The notes beneath the pieces are model-generated. The model had not been told where the DNA came from and made no database searches. It was given only the letters and a program-made list of their open reading frames with translations. Shown here piece by piece: positions 56,990 through 64,000 of a DNA stretch of 64,000 bases. Positions within the stretch are counted from its first letter, which is position 1. Every line of letters begins with the position of its first letter. A program made the position numbers and the translations under genes. Origin of the DNA: Thermoanaerobacterium saccharolyticum (GTDB lineage Bacteria > Bacillota > Thermoanaerobacteria > Thermoanaerobacterales > Thermoanaerobacteraceae); NCBI RefSeq assembly GCF_000747665.1, contig NZ_BBKT01000016.1:62001-126000 (forward strand), read 5' to 3'.

Positions 56990-58205
56990 TACAAAGCTAT
57001 TACATCTGAATTATGGACCTGATGAAAAGACTGGAGCCTCATTGACGCCTATATATCAATCTACATCATTTAGCCATTCAGCAGAGGAACTGGAGAATAT
57101 ATTTAAAGGCAGTGAATATGGCTTTACATATACGAGAATAAATAACCCAACTATTGAAGCTTTTGAAAGAAGGATTGCATCACTGGAAAGCGGAATAGGG
57201 GCAGTTGCATGCTCCTCAGGAATGGCTGCTATAACTTTAGCCATTTTAAATATCTTGAAGACTGGTGATGAAATTCTATCTAGTTCAGGAATATTCGGTG
57301 GGACGTATGAACTATTTAAAGATTTCGAAAACTTTGGCATTACTGTAAAATTTGCAAAAGATAATTCGATAGACGCTTTTAAAGAATCTATAACTAATAA
57401 TACAAAATTGATTTATATCGAAACGATTGGAAATCCTAAATTAGATGTTCCTGATATAAAAAGTCTTTCAGTTCTGGCACACGAAAATAAAATTCCTTTA
57501 ATTGTGGATAATACTGTAACTACTCCATATTTAATTCGACCAATAGAAATGGGGGCAGACATCGTTATACATTCAACATCAAAATTTATAAATGGACATG
57601 GAAATTCTATTGGTGGAATTATAGTCGATTCTGGTAAATTTAATTGGGATTTTAATAAGTTTTCGATGCTTAAAAAATTTGAAAAATATGGGCAATTTGC
57701 TTATCTAGCAAAGCTTAGAAAAGGCCTCTTTAGAAATATTGGTGCGTGTATGTCTCCATTTAATGCATATCTTAACAATTTGGGTTTAGAGACGCTTGGA
57801 ATAAGGATGGAGAGGCTATGCCAGAATGCTTATGAATTAGCTGTTTTTTTGAAGGAATTTGATAAAGTACAATCAGTTAACTATCCGGGGCTTAAAGAAA
57901 GCCCATTTCATGATATTGCAAAAAGACAGTTTGGTGATAAATTCGGCGCCATACTGACAATTCGTGTAGGTTCTAAAGAAAAAGCTTATAAAATGATTAA
58001 CTCTTTAAAGTATGCAACAAATATCACGAATATAGGCGATACACGTACACTTATAATTCATCCATCATCTACGATTTTAGCTGAAAGCAGTGATGAGGAA
58101 AAAGAATTCATGGAAGTGTTTGACGATTTAATAAGAATCTGTGTGGGGCTGGAGGATATAGAAGATTTAAAAGAAGATTTTAAGCAGGCTATTGATAGAC
58201 TATAA
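56979..58205 (+). CDS. metY: O-acetylhomoserine sulfhydrylase (MetY)
   Basis: About 408 residues, a Cys/Met-metabolism PLP enzyme. Signatures: LESGIGAVACSSGMAAI near 66, LIVDNTVTTPYLIRP near 168, PLP lysine in HSTSKFINGHGNSIGG near 199. It forms homocysteine from O-acetylhomoserine; in this context the sulfur donor is the carrier thiocarboxylate. ATG 56979 follows AAGGAGG; a longer frame from 56937 lies inside the previous gene. Confidence 0.93.
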   Translation: MRFNTKLLHLNYGPDEKTGASLTPIYQSTSFSHSAEELENIFKGSEYGFTYTRINNPTIEAFERRIASLESGIGAVACSSGMAAITLAILNILKTGDEILSSSGIFGGTYELFKDFENFGITVKFAKDNSIDAFKESITNNTKLIYIETIGNPKLDVPDIKSLSVLAHENKIPLIVDNTVTTPYLIRPIEMGADIVIHSTSKFINGHGNSIGGIIVDSGKFNWDFNKFSMLKKFEKYGQFAYLAKLRKGLFRNIGACMSPFNAYLNNLGLETLGIRMERLCQNAYELAVFLKEFDKVQSVNYPGLKESPFHDIAKRQFGDKFGAILTIRVGSKEKAYKMINSLKYATNITNIGDTRTLIIHPSSTILAESSDEEKEFMEVFDDLIRICVGLEDIEDLKEDFKQAIDRL

Positions 58206-58271
58206 TTTTTACTTAAATTATAAGTATTACGATATGTTTACTATTAAATAATTATTTTGTGAGGTGTTAAT

Positions 58272-59072
58272 ATGGATCGTTTAGATATGTTGGAAGCTCA
58301 AAGTATATACATATTAAGAGAGGCTTATAAAAGCTTTGGAAAACTCGGTATGTTGTGGTCGATTGGAAAAGATTCTACAGTAATGTTGTGGCTTGCGAAA
58401 AAAGCTTTTTTTGGACATTGCCCATTTCCTTTTATTCATATAGATACGACATATAAAATACCCGAAATGATAAGATTTAGAGATAAGATTGCAAAGGAGT
58501 ATAATCTCGACCTTATCGTCTACACAAACTGGGATGCTATAAATAATGGCATGGGTCCAGAAAAAGGCAGATTAGTTTGCTGTAAGGCACTAAAAACAGA
58601 TGCATTGCAGCATGTGATAGATAAGTATAAATTTGAAGGATTGATTGTAGGTGTGAGAAGGGATGAAGAAGGTTCAAGATCAAAAGAAAGGATTTTTAGT
58701 GAACGAAATAAAGAGTCCGAGTGGAATTACACAAACCAGCCTCCAGAGCTTTGGGATCAGTTTAAGACAGATTTTCCAAAAGGTAACCATATCAGGGTAC
58801 ATCCTATATTAAACTGGACTGAGTTAGATATTTGGGAATATATAAAGAGGGAAAATATACCGGTTGTGGATTTGTATTTTGCAAAGAATGGTAAAAGGTA
58901 TAGAAGTCTTGGATGTGCACAATGTACAGGACAAATAGATTCAAATGCTTCAACGGTTGATGAAATTATAGAGGAATTAAAGCACACAAATATAAATGAA
59001 CGTGCTGGCAGAGCACAGGACAAAGAAGACGCATATGCTATGCAAAAACTGAGGAAAGATGGTTATATGTAA
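58272..59072 (+). CDS. cysD: Sulfate adenylyltransferase subunit 2
   Basis: 266 residues of the PP-loop family: [20 protein letters not shown] near 30, [13 protein letters not shown] near 60, and [18 protein letters not shown] near 127. With CysN it activates sulfate to APS using ATP. Follows the homocysteine cluster, so one sulfur operon runs from 54.4 to 63.1 kb. Confidence 0.94.
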   Translation: MDRLDMLEAQSIYILREAYKSFGKLGMLWSIGKDSTVMLWLAKKAFFGHCPFPFIHIDTTYKIPEMIRFRDKIAKEYNLDLIVYTNWDAINNGMGPEKGRLVCCKALKTDALQHVIDKYKFEGLIVGVRRDEEGSRSKERIFSERNKESEWNYTNQPPELWDQFKTDFPKGNHIRVHPILNWTELDIWEYIKRENIPVVDLYFAKNGKRYRSLGCAQCTGQIDSNASTVDEIIEELKHTNINERAGRAQDKEDAYAMQKLRKDGYM

Positions 59073-59087
59073 AAGGAGGAAAAATAC

Positions 59088-60774
59088 ATGCTTAAGTTTA
59101 GGGAGACTCTTAAGATTGTTGTTGTAGGTCACGTTGATCACGGAAAGTCGACAGTTATCGGAAGGCTTTTATACGATACAAAGTCATTGCCGGAGGGGGC
59201 CATTGAAAAAGTAAAAAGAATATCAAAAGAAACTGGTAAGCCATTTGAATATGCGTATTTATTAGATGCTTTTGAAGAGGAACAAAAACAAGGTATAACC
59301 ATCGATACAACGCAAATTCAATTTCATACAAAAAAAAGAGATTACGTAATAATAGATGCACCGGGACATGTAGAATTTTTAAAAAATATGATATCTGGTG
59401 CAGCTAATGCAGAAGCTGCGTTACTTGTTATCGACGCCAATGAAGGTGTAAGAGAACAGTCAAAAAGGCATGGATACATTCTTTCATTGCTGGGTATAAA
59501 AAAAGTTTATGTTCTAGTTAATAAAATGGACTTAATAGATTATTCGGAAGAAAAATTTTTAGATGTAAAAAGCGATATGGATACCTTTTTAAAAAGCATT
59601 AATGTCTTTCCACAAAAATATATACCCGTATCCGCTTTTTATGGTGAGAATATAGCTTTAAGGTCAAAAAAAAATGCCGTGGTATAAAGGCGATACAGTC
59701 TTAGATGCTTTAGATATTTTTGAAAAGGATAAAGAGATAATCGATAAACCACTGAGGTTACCTATACAAGACGTTTATAAATTTGATAATAGAAGGATTA
59801 TTGCTGGCAGGATAGAATCTGGCGTACTTAATGTGGGAGATGAAATAGTAATATATCCAAGTAAAAGAACGTCTAAAATAAAATCCATCGAATACTGGCA
59901 AGAAAAAGACAAGACGACAAAAGTTGAAGCGGGAATGTCAGTTGGAATTACGCTTTTTGATGAGTTTTTTTATAAAAGGGGAGAATTCATAACACGCAAG
60001 GACGATGAGGCCCCACTGGTAGGAGATACGTTTAAGGCGAATATATTCTGGATGGGTGAAAAAAGGCTGACAATAAATAAAAGATATAAACTTAAATTAG
60101 TTACACAAGAAACAGAATGTGAAATAGCCGCAATTAACAAAGTCATAGATGCTTCTACGCTTTTTTCAAATGACAACGCAAAAGAAGTAAATACTAATGA
60201 AGTCGCTGAAGTTATGATAAAGACTAAAGATAAAATTTGTTTTGATGAATTTAGAAATAATCATGTAACAGGGAGATTTGTTATTGTAGATGGTTATGAT
60301 ATAAGCGGTGGGGGAATTATAAATGGCCTAGAAATTTTAGATGTAGCAAATAAATTTGTAAAAGGAAATGTGGAACTTCCCATAACTTGCTTTGATGAAT
60401 ATTATTATTTAATACCATACAACGAGATAAAGAAAGTAGCTGCTGAAAGAAAATCTTATAAAATAGGTGATGATTTGCCTATAAATGGAGACACATATTG
60501 TTATCCTAATGATTTTGATGTCGTTGACTTAAATAATGAGCTATCTGCCTTAATAAGGGATGGTAAACTGGTTGATTTAATCAATTTAAATGACTATAAG
60601 TATGAAGGTTATCCTGTATATAGTAGTGATGGATTTTTGGCAAAGGTAAAAAATCAAGATGATTTTATTAATTTTAAAAATGATTTTAAGGAGTCAAAAT
60701 TTGATTTAGTTGATTTTGCAAACAAGTGGTATGACCCGTTGGCTAATAAACGGATTGTATATAAGGCCGTATAA
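59088..60774 (+). pseudogene. cysN: Sulfate adenylyltransferase subunit 1 (CysN), frameshifted
   Basis: GTPase subunit of ATP sulfurylase. G1 GHVDHGKST near 15, DTTQIQF and DAPGHVEF for G3, NKMDLIDY for G4. The frame stops at A9 (59666-59674): removing one A changes RSKKNAVV to [17 protein letters not shown], typical of CysN. The corrected protein is about 562 residues; about 130 at the end (from roughly 440) are not an APS kinase and not recognised. An intact CysN is expected for function, so sequence error or slippage is likely. Confidence 0.88.
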
Positions 60775-60800
60775 AAGCAGTAACTTAAGAGGTGTTTAAT

Positions 60801-61640
60801 TTGTTTCTTATTATTGAGAATATATCGAAAAATTTTGGATTTGATTCAAAAGCGAATTTAGTACTGGATAATGTCAATCTTTTAATAGACAAAGGAGAGT
60901 TTGTATGCCTTGTTGGTCCTTCTGGCTGCGGTAAGTCTACACTACTTAATATAATTGCCGGACTTGAAAGTGCGTCATGTGGCAGAATTATTTTAAATGG
61001 TAGTGTAGTAAGGGATGCAGGTATTGATAGAGCAGTTATGTTTCAAGAACCTGCCCTTTTTCCTTGGCTCACAGTGATAGATAATGTAGAATTTGGGATG
61101 AAGATGGCAGGTATAAAAAGAGAGGAAAGAAAAAGAAGAGCTATGAAATATTTGAAAATGGTTCATCTTACAAAATTTAAAGACTCATATATTCATCAAT
61201 TGTCTGGTGGCATGAGACAGCGTGTTGCACTTGCAAGAGCATTAGCCATTAATTCTGAAGTACTCTTAATGGATGAACCATTTTCGGCGCTTGACAGTCA
61301 AACTAGGAATATTTTGCAATTAGAATTACAACGGATCTGGATAGATACGAAAAAGACAATTGTCTTTGTTACCCATAATATAGAAGAAGCGGTGGTATTA
61401 GCGGATCGCGTTGTCGTAATGTCGACTAATCCGGGAAGAGTCAGAAAAGAATTTAAGATAGAACTTTCTAGGCCGAGAATACCAGAAAGTCCAGATGTAA
61501 CTTACTATGTAAGAAAAATAACGGATGAATTAAGGGAGGAGGTAGAGAAAGTTGCAAGAGATGAATATGACGGCGGTTGGAATGTTGAAAAAGATTTATT
61601 TCTATCTAATGCTGATAGCAATATGGGAATTGGTCTATAA
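60801..61640 (+). CDS. ABC transporter ATP-binding protein (SsuB-like, in the sulfur operon)
   Basis: About 279 residues. Walker A GPSGCGKST near 40, LSGGMRQRVALARAL, Walker B LLMDEPFSALDSQ, FVTHNIEEAV. A C-terminal region of about 50 residues extends past the core. TTG 60801 fits AAGAGGTG by six bases. It works with the permease that overlaps it. No substrate-binding gene is adjacent. Confidence 0.9.
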   Translation: MFLIIENISKNFGFDSKANLVLDNVNLLIDKGEFVCLVGPSGCGKSTLLNIIAGLESASCGRIILNGSVVRDAGIDRAVMFQEPALFPWLTVIDNVEFGMKMAGIKREERKRRAMKYLKMVHLTKFKDSYIHQLSGGMRQRVALARALAINSEVLLMDEPFSALDSQTRNILQLELQRIWIDTKKTIVFVTHNIEEAVVLADRVVVMSTNPGRVRKEFKIELSRPRIPESPDVTYYVRKITDELREEVEKVARDEYDGGWNVEKDLFLSNADSNMGIGL

Positions 61641-62340
61641 AATAAACGATGATATATTATATGCGTGGGCGCCATATGTGTTACCTTCTCCAATTTCTGT
61701 TTTTGCTACAATAATTGGCTTATTAAAGAGCAAAATATTGTTAAACGCAATATTATCCAGCATGAGAAGGCTTGTAATTGGATATTTAATATCTGTCGTA
61801 ATTGGTTCTATCGTAGGTTTTTTAATGATTCGCTTTAAATATATTGAAGAAAATTTCAGCTCGTTAATATTGGGTTTACAGACTTTACCTAATCTTGCAT
61901 GGGTGCCTTTTTCAATTCTTTGGTTTGGATACAATGAAAGTACAATTATTTTTGTAATAGCTGTTGGATCTATATTTTCCATTAGCCTTGCTGTAGATTC
62001 AGCTATTAAAAATATAAATCCGATTTATTTAAAAGCAGCTAAGACAATGGGGGCTAAAGGATATAAATTATATTCAAATGTGATCATTCCTGCTGCGCTT
62101 CCAAATATAATAGCAGGGCTTAAGGAAGGCTGGTCATTTGCGTGGAGAGGTTTAATTTCTGGTGAGATGTTGGTATCTGTAACAGGTCTTGGACAGATTC
62201 TTTCAAAAGGAAAAGATTCATCTAATATAAGCCAGGTTGTTGCTGTAATGCTGATAATTTTAAGTTTGGGTTTAGTCATAGATAAATTCGTATTTGGAAG
62301 AATAGAAAAATCAATAAGGTGTAGATGGGGTTTGATGTAA
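61552..62340 (+). CDS. ABC transporter permease (SsuC-like, in the sulfur operon)
   Basis: 262 residues, six hydrophobic segments; YLKAAKTMGAKGYKLYSNVIIP is the coupling loop. It overlaps the ATPase gene by 89 bases, starting from TTG 61552 after GGAGGAGG. Located among sulfate-activation genes, it probably imports sulfate or another sulfur source such as sulfonate. The anaerobic cell would lack the oxygen-dependent SsuD, so sulfonate use by that route is unlikely. Confidence 0.87.
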   Translation: MQEMNMTAVGMLKKIYFYLMLIAIWELVYKINDDILYAWAPYVLPSPISVFATIIGLLKSKILLNAILSSMRRLVIGYLISVVIGSIVGFLMIRFKYIEENFSSLILGLQTLPNLAWVPFSILWFGYNESTIIFVIAVGSIFSISLAVDSAIKNINPIYLKAAKTMGAKGYKLYSNVIIPAALPNIIAGLKEGWSFAWRGLISGEMLVSVTGLGQILSKGKDSSNISQVVAVMLIILSLGLVIDKFVFGRIEKSIRCRWGLM

Positions 62341-62367
62341 AATTTTTATGTTTTGAGGTGAGATATA

Positions 62368-63096
62368 ATGAGCATAGATAAATTAGATCTTGAATTATTA
62401 AACAATGAATATAAAAATAAAAGTCCATTTGAAATTATAAAGTATGTTTATGATAAAATTGGTGCATCTCGTGTTGTATTAGCTTCAAGTCTTTCAATAG
62501 AAGATCAGCTTTTAACAGATATACTATTGAAGATTGATAAAAAAGCAAGGATATTCTTTATCGATACTGGAAGACACTTTCAATCAACTTATGATCTGAT
62601 GGATCGAACAATGAGGAAATATCATTTTAAATACGAGGTGTATACGCCTGAAAGCCAGGACTTAGAAGTATTGATTAGAGAACACGGTCCGAATCTTTTT
62701 TACCAAAGCGTTGATCTTAGGAAAAAATGCTGTGAAATTAGAAAAGTAAAGCCCCTAAAAAGAGTTCTTGCTACAGTTGATGGATGGATATGTGGCTTAA
62801 GAAGAGAACAATCTGTAACTCGTGAGAATATAAATATATTTGAGTGGGACTGCGTTCATTCTATATACAAGGTAAATCCCATTGCATTTTGGACAGAAGA
62901 TATGGTTTGGGAATATATAAAAAAAGAAAATATCCCTTACAATAACCTTTATGATAAAGGCTTCAGAAGCATTGGATGTCAGCCTTGTACAAGGGCTGTA
63001 AAGCCTGGAGAAGATGTTAGAAGCGGAAGATGGTGGTGGGAGGATTCTGATAAAAAAGAATGCGGACTTCACATTCAAAATAAGACTTCTGGGTAA
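62368..63096 (+). CDS. cysH: Adenylylsulfate (APS) reductase
   Basis: 242 residues. The PP-loop is SSLSIEDQLLTDIL; the IFFIDTGRHFQSTY and GLRREQSVTR segments follow. Two cysteine pairs, KKCCEIRKVKP and CQPCTRAVKPGED, are the [4Fe-4S] binding set that separates APS reductases from PAPS reductases, and the catalytic C-terminal ECGLH is present. It therefore reduces APS directly to sulfite, so no APS kinase is required. Confidence 0.94.
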   Translation: MSIDKLDLELLNNEYKNKSPFEIIKYVYDKIGASRVVLASSLSIEDQLLTDILLKIDKKARIFFIDTGRHFQSTYDLMDRTMRKYHFKYEVYTPESQDLEVLIREHGPNLFYQSVDLRKKCCEIRKVKPLKRVLATVDGWICGLRREQSVTRENINIFEWDCVHSIYKVNPIAFWTEDMVWEYIKKENIPYNNLYDKGFRSIGCQPCTRAVKPGEDVRSGRWWWEDSDKKECGLHIQNKTSG

Positions 63097-63229
63097 TTAA
63101 AAATTAACTAACTGTAGAAATAATTTACAAACTCATTCAAGCAGCTAATTTCGCACCTTGTCTAATTTATTAATTATTGTGCTTTAAATTATTGATAATT
63201 TATTTCTAGCATAGTTTATCAATATTTTT
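63097..63229. other. Gap between convergent genes
   Basis: About 130 AT-rich bases between cysH and the DUF362 gene. No strong hairpin or gene was seen. Confidence 0.5.
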
Positions 63230-64000
63230 TCATCGTTTTAGCTGCTGTGTAAGAAAATTTAATATATCTTTAGCTTTTGGTGGACAGCCATTAACGGAAT
63301 GTGTAAAATTTCTGGTACACATTCCAATCCCTACTCCATCAATTTCTTTTTCTTTAAATCCTTGACCAATATATATTCTTTTTTCGAGATATTTTAAAAG
63401 TCCTTGTTCATCAAGACGACCTAATGCATGAATTAAACTGCCATAACATGCTGAACAAGAATTATTTTCTACAACCCATTTTGATAAATGTTGAACTTTT
63501 CTACCTGGATTTGTAAAATGCGTCTGTGCAATATTATCACGATTTAATTCTATTATATTTGCTTTTTGCAGATCAGCATTTCCTACACCTATACTTTCTG
63601 CAATTTTTATGTATTCTATATCATATGGATTATAACCCATTAATTCAGCAGCATAAGAATCAATTAAAACTGGGTCTTTACCGGCTATAATGCGGTTCAT
63701 CTCAACCGGATTACCACCTTCTTCGAAATCAAGGTCACCTATTAATCCATCGACAATATGTAAAGAAGGTCTTAAAATTTTATTTAGATAAGCTATTGGC
63801 TTATGAAGACCAAGCGAATGAAATCTTCTTTTTTCTTTATCAGGAATGCAGCCTTTCATATTTTTTAATGCACATGTAATTCTAGTTTGGCAGTGACCTT
63901 TCAATACTGGCAAATTTATAAGATAATTTAAAGACATTGGCTTGTCACAAATACTTACCGAAAAATCATCTACATTATATATGTGAAAAGAATCTTCTTT
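63230..64000 (-). CDS. DUF362 protein, N-terminus beyond window
   Basis: The frame is open to the right edge, so this is the C-terminal part of a larger protein; the ATG at 63937 is internal. At least 257 residues with the DUF362 pattern: NLPVLKGHCQTRITCALKNMKGCIPD near the edge and VDGLIGDLDFEEGGNP, then cysteines in NNSCSACYGSLIHALGR and FTHSVNGCPPKAKDI. Members are often linked to iron-sulfur chemistry or electron transfer. Function unknown. Convergent with cysH. Confidence 0.83.
   Translation of the reverse strand, partial: KEDSFHIYNVDDFSVSICDKPMSLNYLINLPVLKGHCQTRITCALKNMKGCIPDKEKRRFHSLGLHKPIAYLNKILRPSLHIVDGLIGDLDFEEGGNPVEMNRIIAGKDPVLIDSYAAELMGYNPYDIEYIKIAESIGVGNADLQKANIIELNRDNIAQTHFTNPGRKVQHLSKWVVENNSCSACYGSLIHALGRLDEQGLLKYLEKRIYIGQGFKEKEIDGVGIGMCTRNFTHSVNGCPPKAKDILNFLTQQLKR

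Noticed and set aside
58206-58271. SAM or T-box leader near metY/cysD
   Set aside because: The gap is short and no conserved aptamer blocks occur; the same is true before metY.
1-64000. tRNA, rRNA, insertion sequences, phage genes
   Set aside because: No cloverleaf with CCA-type ends, no rRNA motifs, and no transposase or integrase frames were seen; this was a by-eye search, so a short RNA gene could be missed.

Overview
The window looks like a chromosomal segment of a low-GC, anaerobic, saccharolytic Firmicute. The gene content, the ROK and CsoR-like controls, and the AT-rich codon use fit the Thermoanaerobacterium/Thermoanaerobacter group best; this is inference from gene content, not a database match. 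No rRNA, tRNA, CRISPR array, phage or intact insertion sequence was seen.

Layout. 0-2.9 kb: an SsuABC-type ABC transporter and a small unknown gene. 3.1-8.9 kb: an apparent operon of zwf, a cyclase-family hydrolase, a 75-residue unknown protein, pepF and the two-subunit iron-sulfur L-serine dehydratase, closed by a strong terminator. 9-14.1 kb: aromatic amino-acid genes aroB, then pheA-aroF-tyrA-aroA. 14.2-16.5 kb: a two-component system and a tiny zinc-ribbon gene. 16.5-18.3 kb: two riboswitches back to back, a c-di-AMP (ydaO) switch before a LysM/SleB wall hydrolase and a manganese (yybP-ykoY) switch before a GDT1-family exporter. 18.4-22.8 kb: a broken LysR gene divergent from an enoate-reductase-like flavoprotein and an iron alcohol dehydrogenase. 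22.9-25.1 kb: small envelope proteins of unknown function, one with an in-frame stop. 25.2-27.3 kb: ROK regulator and nagB. 27.3-31.5 kb: a CcdA/TlpA/thioredoxin redox group, a two-component system and a SHOCT protein. 31.5-39 kb: an Orn/Lys/Arg decarboxylase, purL, and an MFS exporter with its MerR regulator. 39.1-41.5 kb: the AmmeMemoRadiSam pair. 42-47.6 kb: a five-gene Opp/Dpp-type transporter.

47.7-63.1 kb is the most coherent part. It holds the route from glutamyl-tRNA to siroheme (hemA, hemC, a cobA-hemD fusion, hemL, sirC, hemB), then a small siroheme sulfite reductase, a ThiS-like carrier, its ThiF/MoeB-like activator, a JAMM protease, a TusA-like protein and MetY. These are followed by ATP sulfurylase (cysD, cysN), an ABC importer and an APS reductase (cysH). 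Read together they take sulfate to sulfide and then to homocysteine on a protein thiocarboxylate carrier, as known for the HcyS/HcyF/HcyD/MetY route of Wolinella succinogenes. No APS kinase is present and none is needed, because CysH carries the iron-sulfur cysteine pairs of APS reductases.

Five genes (LysR twice, ccdA, one response regulator, one Opp ATPase, cysN) are broken by a single extra base in an A/T run of eight or nine, and the Opp binding protein lacks one base in its signal peptide. The bias toward one indel class suggests consensus error, slippage-based recoding, or real decay; raw reads would decide. Other new-looking items are a paired TTCATR operator at the same distance from two promoters, a cysN tail that is not an APS kinase, and a cyclase-family hydrolase coupled to zwf.
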